Translations under genes and position numbers: made by a program
In this document: positions 62,473 through 64,000 of the stretch, piece by piece
Layout of the letters: each line of letters begins with the position of its first letter
How positions within the stretch are numbered: the first letter of the stretch is position 1
Notes under the pieces: model-generated
Seen by the model: the letters and a program-made list of their open reading frames with translations, nothing else
What the model was told of the DNA's origin: nothing
The model's database searches: none
Assembly (NCBI RefSeq): GCF_900167905.1
Contig: NZ_FUYZ01000012.1
Coordinates: 1-64,000 of the forward strand
DNA from: Soonwooa buanensis
GTDB taxonomy: Bacteria > Bacteroidota > Bacteroidia > Flavobacteriales > Weeksellaceae
Direction of reading: 5' to 3'
Length of the DNA stretch: 64,000 nt

Positions 62473-62753
62473 TTTTGAACTTGAATTTTCCGCTTTATAG
62501 CAGCATTAATAATTCCGATGACAACCAATGCCCAAACGACATAACCTATATATCCTAGGAAAGTCAAACTTGGGACAATCATGACAATGATAAAGAAGGC
62601 AACATTGAAAAGAATCCCAAAAATAACAAGTGCCAAGCTTTGCTTAAGATGAAACTTTAAAAAATTATCAGCATTATCTCTTCCAATAAAAAATGCGATT
62701 AACCATCCTATTAAAGGGATATAAGAAATGATTGCTAATGTTTTGTTGTCCAT
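62469..62753 (-). CDS. DUF4870-family small membrane protein
   Basis: A 94-residue membrane protein with three or four hydrophobic segments. TLAIISYIPLIGWLIAFFIG and FHLKQSLALVIFG match the DUF4870 (Tic20-like) pattern. Its last residues KRKIQVQK are short compared with family members, possibly because the gene was cut at the junction with the ABC-F remnant. Function unknown. Confidence 0.82.
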   Translation of the reverse strand: MDNKTLAIISYIPLIGWLIAFFIGRDNADNFLKFHLKQSLALVIFGILFNVAFFIIVMIVPSLTFLGYIGYVVWALVVIGIINAAIKRKIQVQK

Positions 62754-63105
62754 GTTATTGTATTTTAAAAGTTAGTTTCGATTTTAAAATCTGACGACTC
62801 GCTTATCCACAACTATGGAAATGAAATTGGATAAGCGAAGTCAATCAGTATCTAATCATTTGTGTTTTCTCTGAGGACAAAATTCTGCATCTCAGCAACG
62901 AAAACCTAACAATCAATCACTACCTTCCTACTACAACATCAATTTCACACCTACTACAAAGCTACTACAACTATATTTAAAATATTAATAATCAAATATT
63001 TATAAAAATTGATTTAAAAAAAATAAAATACTTGATCAATTAAATTTAGTTTTTTTGTCATAACTTATTCCTCAGTTAAAGTATTCAAGCTTTACAACAC
63101 AAAGA
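62754..63105. other. 352-bp gap with a long hairpin and short direct repeats
   Basis: No gene is seen. A long imperfect hairpin spans 62791-62847 with stem GACTCGCTTATCCA and TGGATAAGCGAAGTC (one bulge) and an 18-nt loop. CTACTACAA occurs three times at 62928, 62951 and 62962. Either could bear on the TPR gene downstream. Confidence 0.55.
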
Positions 63106-64000
63106 ATGAAAGACAAAATTTTTATAGTTTTTTTATTGGGATTATCAGTGTTTACTTATTCTCAAAACAAATATTTGGACAGTCTAAAAACGATTGCTCA
63201 AAAAGAAAGTACTCCAACAAAAGAAAAAATGAAAGTTCTTGGACTTCTTACCGAAATGTATCGAAGTGAAGAACAATATAAAACGGCTTCTGATTACGGA
63301 AAACGCTTTTTACAACTCGCTAAAAAGGAAAAAAACGACCTTGAAATTACAAAAGCTTATGCCTATCTTGGTATTATCGCCAACAATCAATCGCTTTACG
63401 AGCAAACCAACTTGTATATTGATTCTGCAAAAGTGGTTTCTTCAAAGTCCAATAATGCTTTAGCGAAAGCCTATTCCGAGTACTTGCAGGCTTATCAAAA
63501 TTTTGGATTTCAAGATTTAAAGAAAAGCATGGAACATACACTTGCTGCTGTTTCAAGCGCCGAAAATCAAAAAGATTATGAGATCGAATTTAAGCTTAAT
63601 TACATGCTTTATAGTCTCTACACCAACTGGAATGATTTACAAAAAAGTATGAAATATGCGGAAGCAAGCGTCGCTTCTGCAAAAGCTTCGAACAACAAAA
63701 ATTATTTAAGTAACGCCTATTCAATCTTGGCTGTAGCGCATTCCTATCTTTATGCGAAAACTAATAAAAAGGAAGATTTAGCGGCTATTTTTAAATTTTC
63801 GGAAGAGGCCGCAAGTCTTTATCAGAAATTTCCAGGACATGTTTCAAATTACACGTATGCTTTAGCACGAAATAATATTGCAAACTATTATTTGAGTTAC
63901 TATCCAAAACTTACGCCTGATTTGGTTAAAAAAATAGAATTTAATGTCAATGAATCGCTTTCAATTTTGCAAAAAAGCAGCAATAGCCAGTCTTTGCAAG
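63106..64000 (+). CDS. TPR-repeat sensor or regulator, N-terminal part (runs off the window)
   Basis: From ATG 63106 the frame stays open to the end (298 codons). It starts with a signal peptide (KDKIFIVFLLGLSVFTYSQN) and continues as alpha-helical TPR-like repeats (KAYAYLGIIANNQS, AYSEYLQAYQNFG, LARNNIANYYLSY and others). TPR-rich N-termini of this kind in Bacteroidetes often precede a membrane helix and a histidine kinase or LuxR domain, but the C-terminus is outside the window. The family call is tentative. Confidence 0.75.
   Translation, partial: MKDKIFIVFLLGLSVFTYSQNKYLDSLKTIAQKESTPTKEKMKVLGLLTEMYRSEEQYKTASDYGKRFLQLAKKEKNDLEITKAYAYLGIIANNQSLYEQTNLYIDSAKVVSSKSNNALAKAYSEYLQAYQNFGFQDLKKSMEHTLAAVSSAENQKDYEIEFKLNYMLYSLYTNWNDLQKSMKYAEASVASAKASNNKNYLSNAYSILAVAHSYLYAKTNKKEDLAAIFKFSEEAASLYQKFPGHVSNYTYALARNNIANYYLSYYPKLTPDLVKKIEFNVNESLSILQKSSNSQSLQ

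Noticed and set aside
1-64000. CRISPR arrays and tRNA genes
   Set aside because: I saw no spaced direct repeats of 24-40 bp and no tRNA T-loop with matching acceptor arms; period-7 arrays are too short.

Overview
The window is about 34% GC and reads as a chromosomal segment of a Flavobacteriia member, most likely Weeksellaceae (Chryseobacterium group). The signs are lineage-typical families (GIN/DUF2807, DUF4920, DUF4199, DUF4870, UMF1-type MFS, a fused CcsB-CcsA, a zinc-ribbon IS256 variant), few Shine-Dalgarno sequences, and promoters with the Bacteroidetes -7 motif TAnnTTTG. Most of it is ordinary housekeeping DNA. I found no tRNA, no CRISPR array and no recognisable defence island.

Layout. 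1-1822: yaaA and prmC, separated by a heptamer repeat array. 1858-3182: a decayed IS256-like element with 16-bp inverted ends. 3246-5259: a Crp/Fnr-type regulator divergent from nicotinamidase pncA, then a small outer-membrane protein. 5311-11290 (minus strand): an RluB-type pseudouridine synthase, a UbiA prenyltransferase with a mevalonate kinase, an MFS transporter and an alanine:cation symporter. 11545-15114: five lineage-specific genes, the last a YwqK-like repeat protein. 15348-20878: thiolase, a ParE-type toxin-antitoxin pair, a hydrolase fused to a carboxypeptidase-regulatory-like domain and an M14 peptidase. 20879-23063: an operator-rich intergenic region, an XRE regulator and a lipoprotein hydrolase. 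23095-27814: dienelactone hydrolase, M28 peptidase and polA. 28000-32539: a lipoprotein, mgtE, a GT-C transferase, a lone CoA-transferase A subunit and a VOC protein. 32580-37108: an SPFH protein with a 59-residue Arc-type protein, and the fused cytochrome c synthase CcsBA. 37559-45458: ftsK, an ArsC-like protein, a LolA-like protein, kdsB, a four-helix-bundle gene between heptamer arrays, an aminotransferase and a phosphosugar mutase. 45477-49238: a GIN lipoprotein, GT2 and DUF4199. 49448-49540: SRP RNA. 49687-52699: menB, menA, an SRPBCC protein and a metallo-hydrolase. 52857-60141: tandem paralogues, DUF4920, an LTA-synthase-like protein, a GIN lipoprotein, LolA, LptF/G and GNAT. 60216-64000: purE, EamA, DUF4870 joined to a 5'-truncated ABC-F gene, and a TPR protein running off the window end.

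Functional themes are envelope biogenesis (LolA-like, LptF/G, KdsB, GT2, LTA-synthase-like), isoprenoid and menaquinone metabolism (mevalonate kinase, UbiA, MenA, MenB), cytochrome c maturation, and replication or segregation (PolA, FtsK). The items most worth a second look are the TTACAnnTGTAA site cluster around the XRE gene, the four-helix-bundle gene bracketed by inverted heptamer arrays, the truncated ABC-F fusion scar, and the layered decay and leader hairpin of the IS element.
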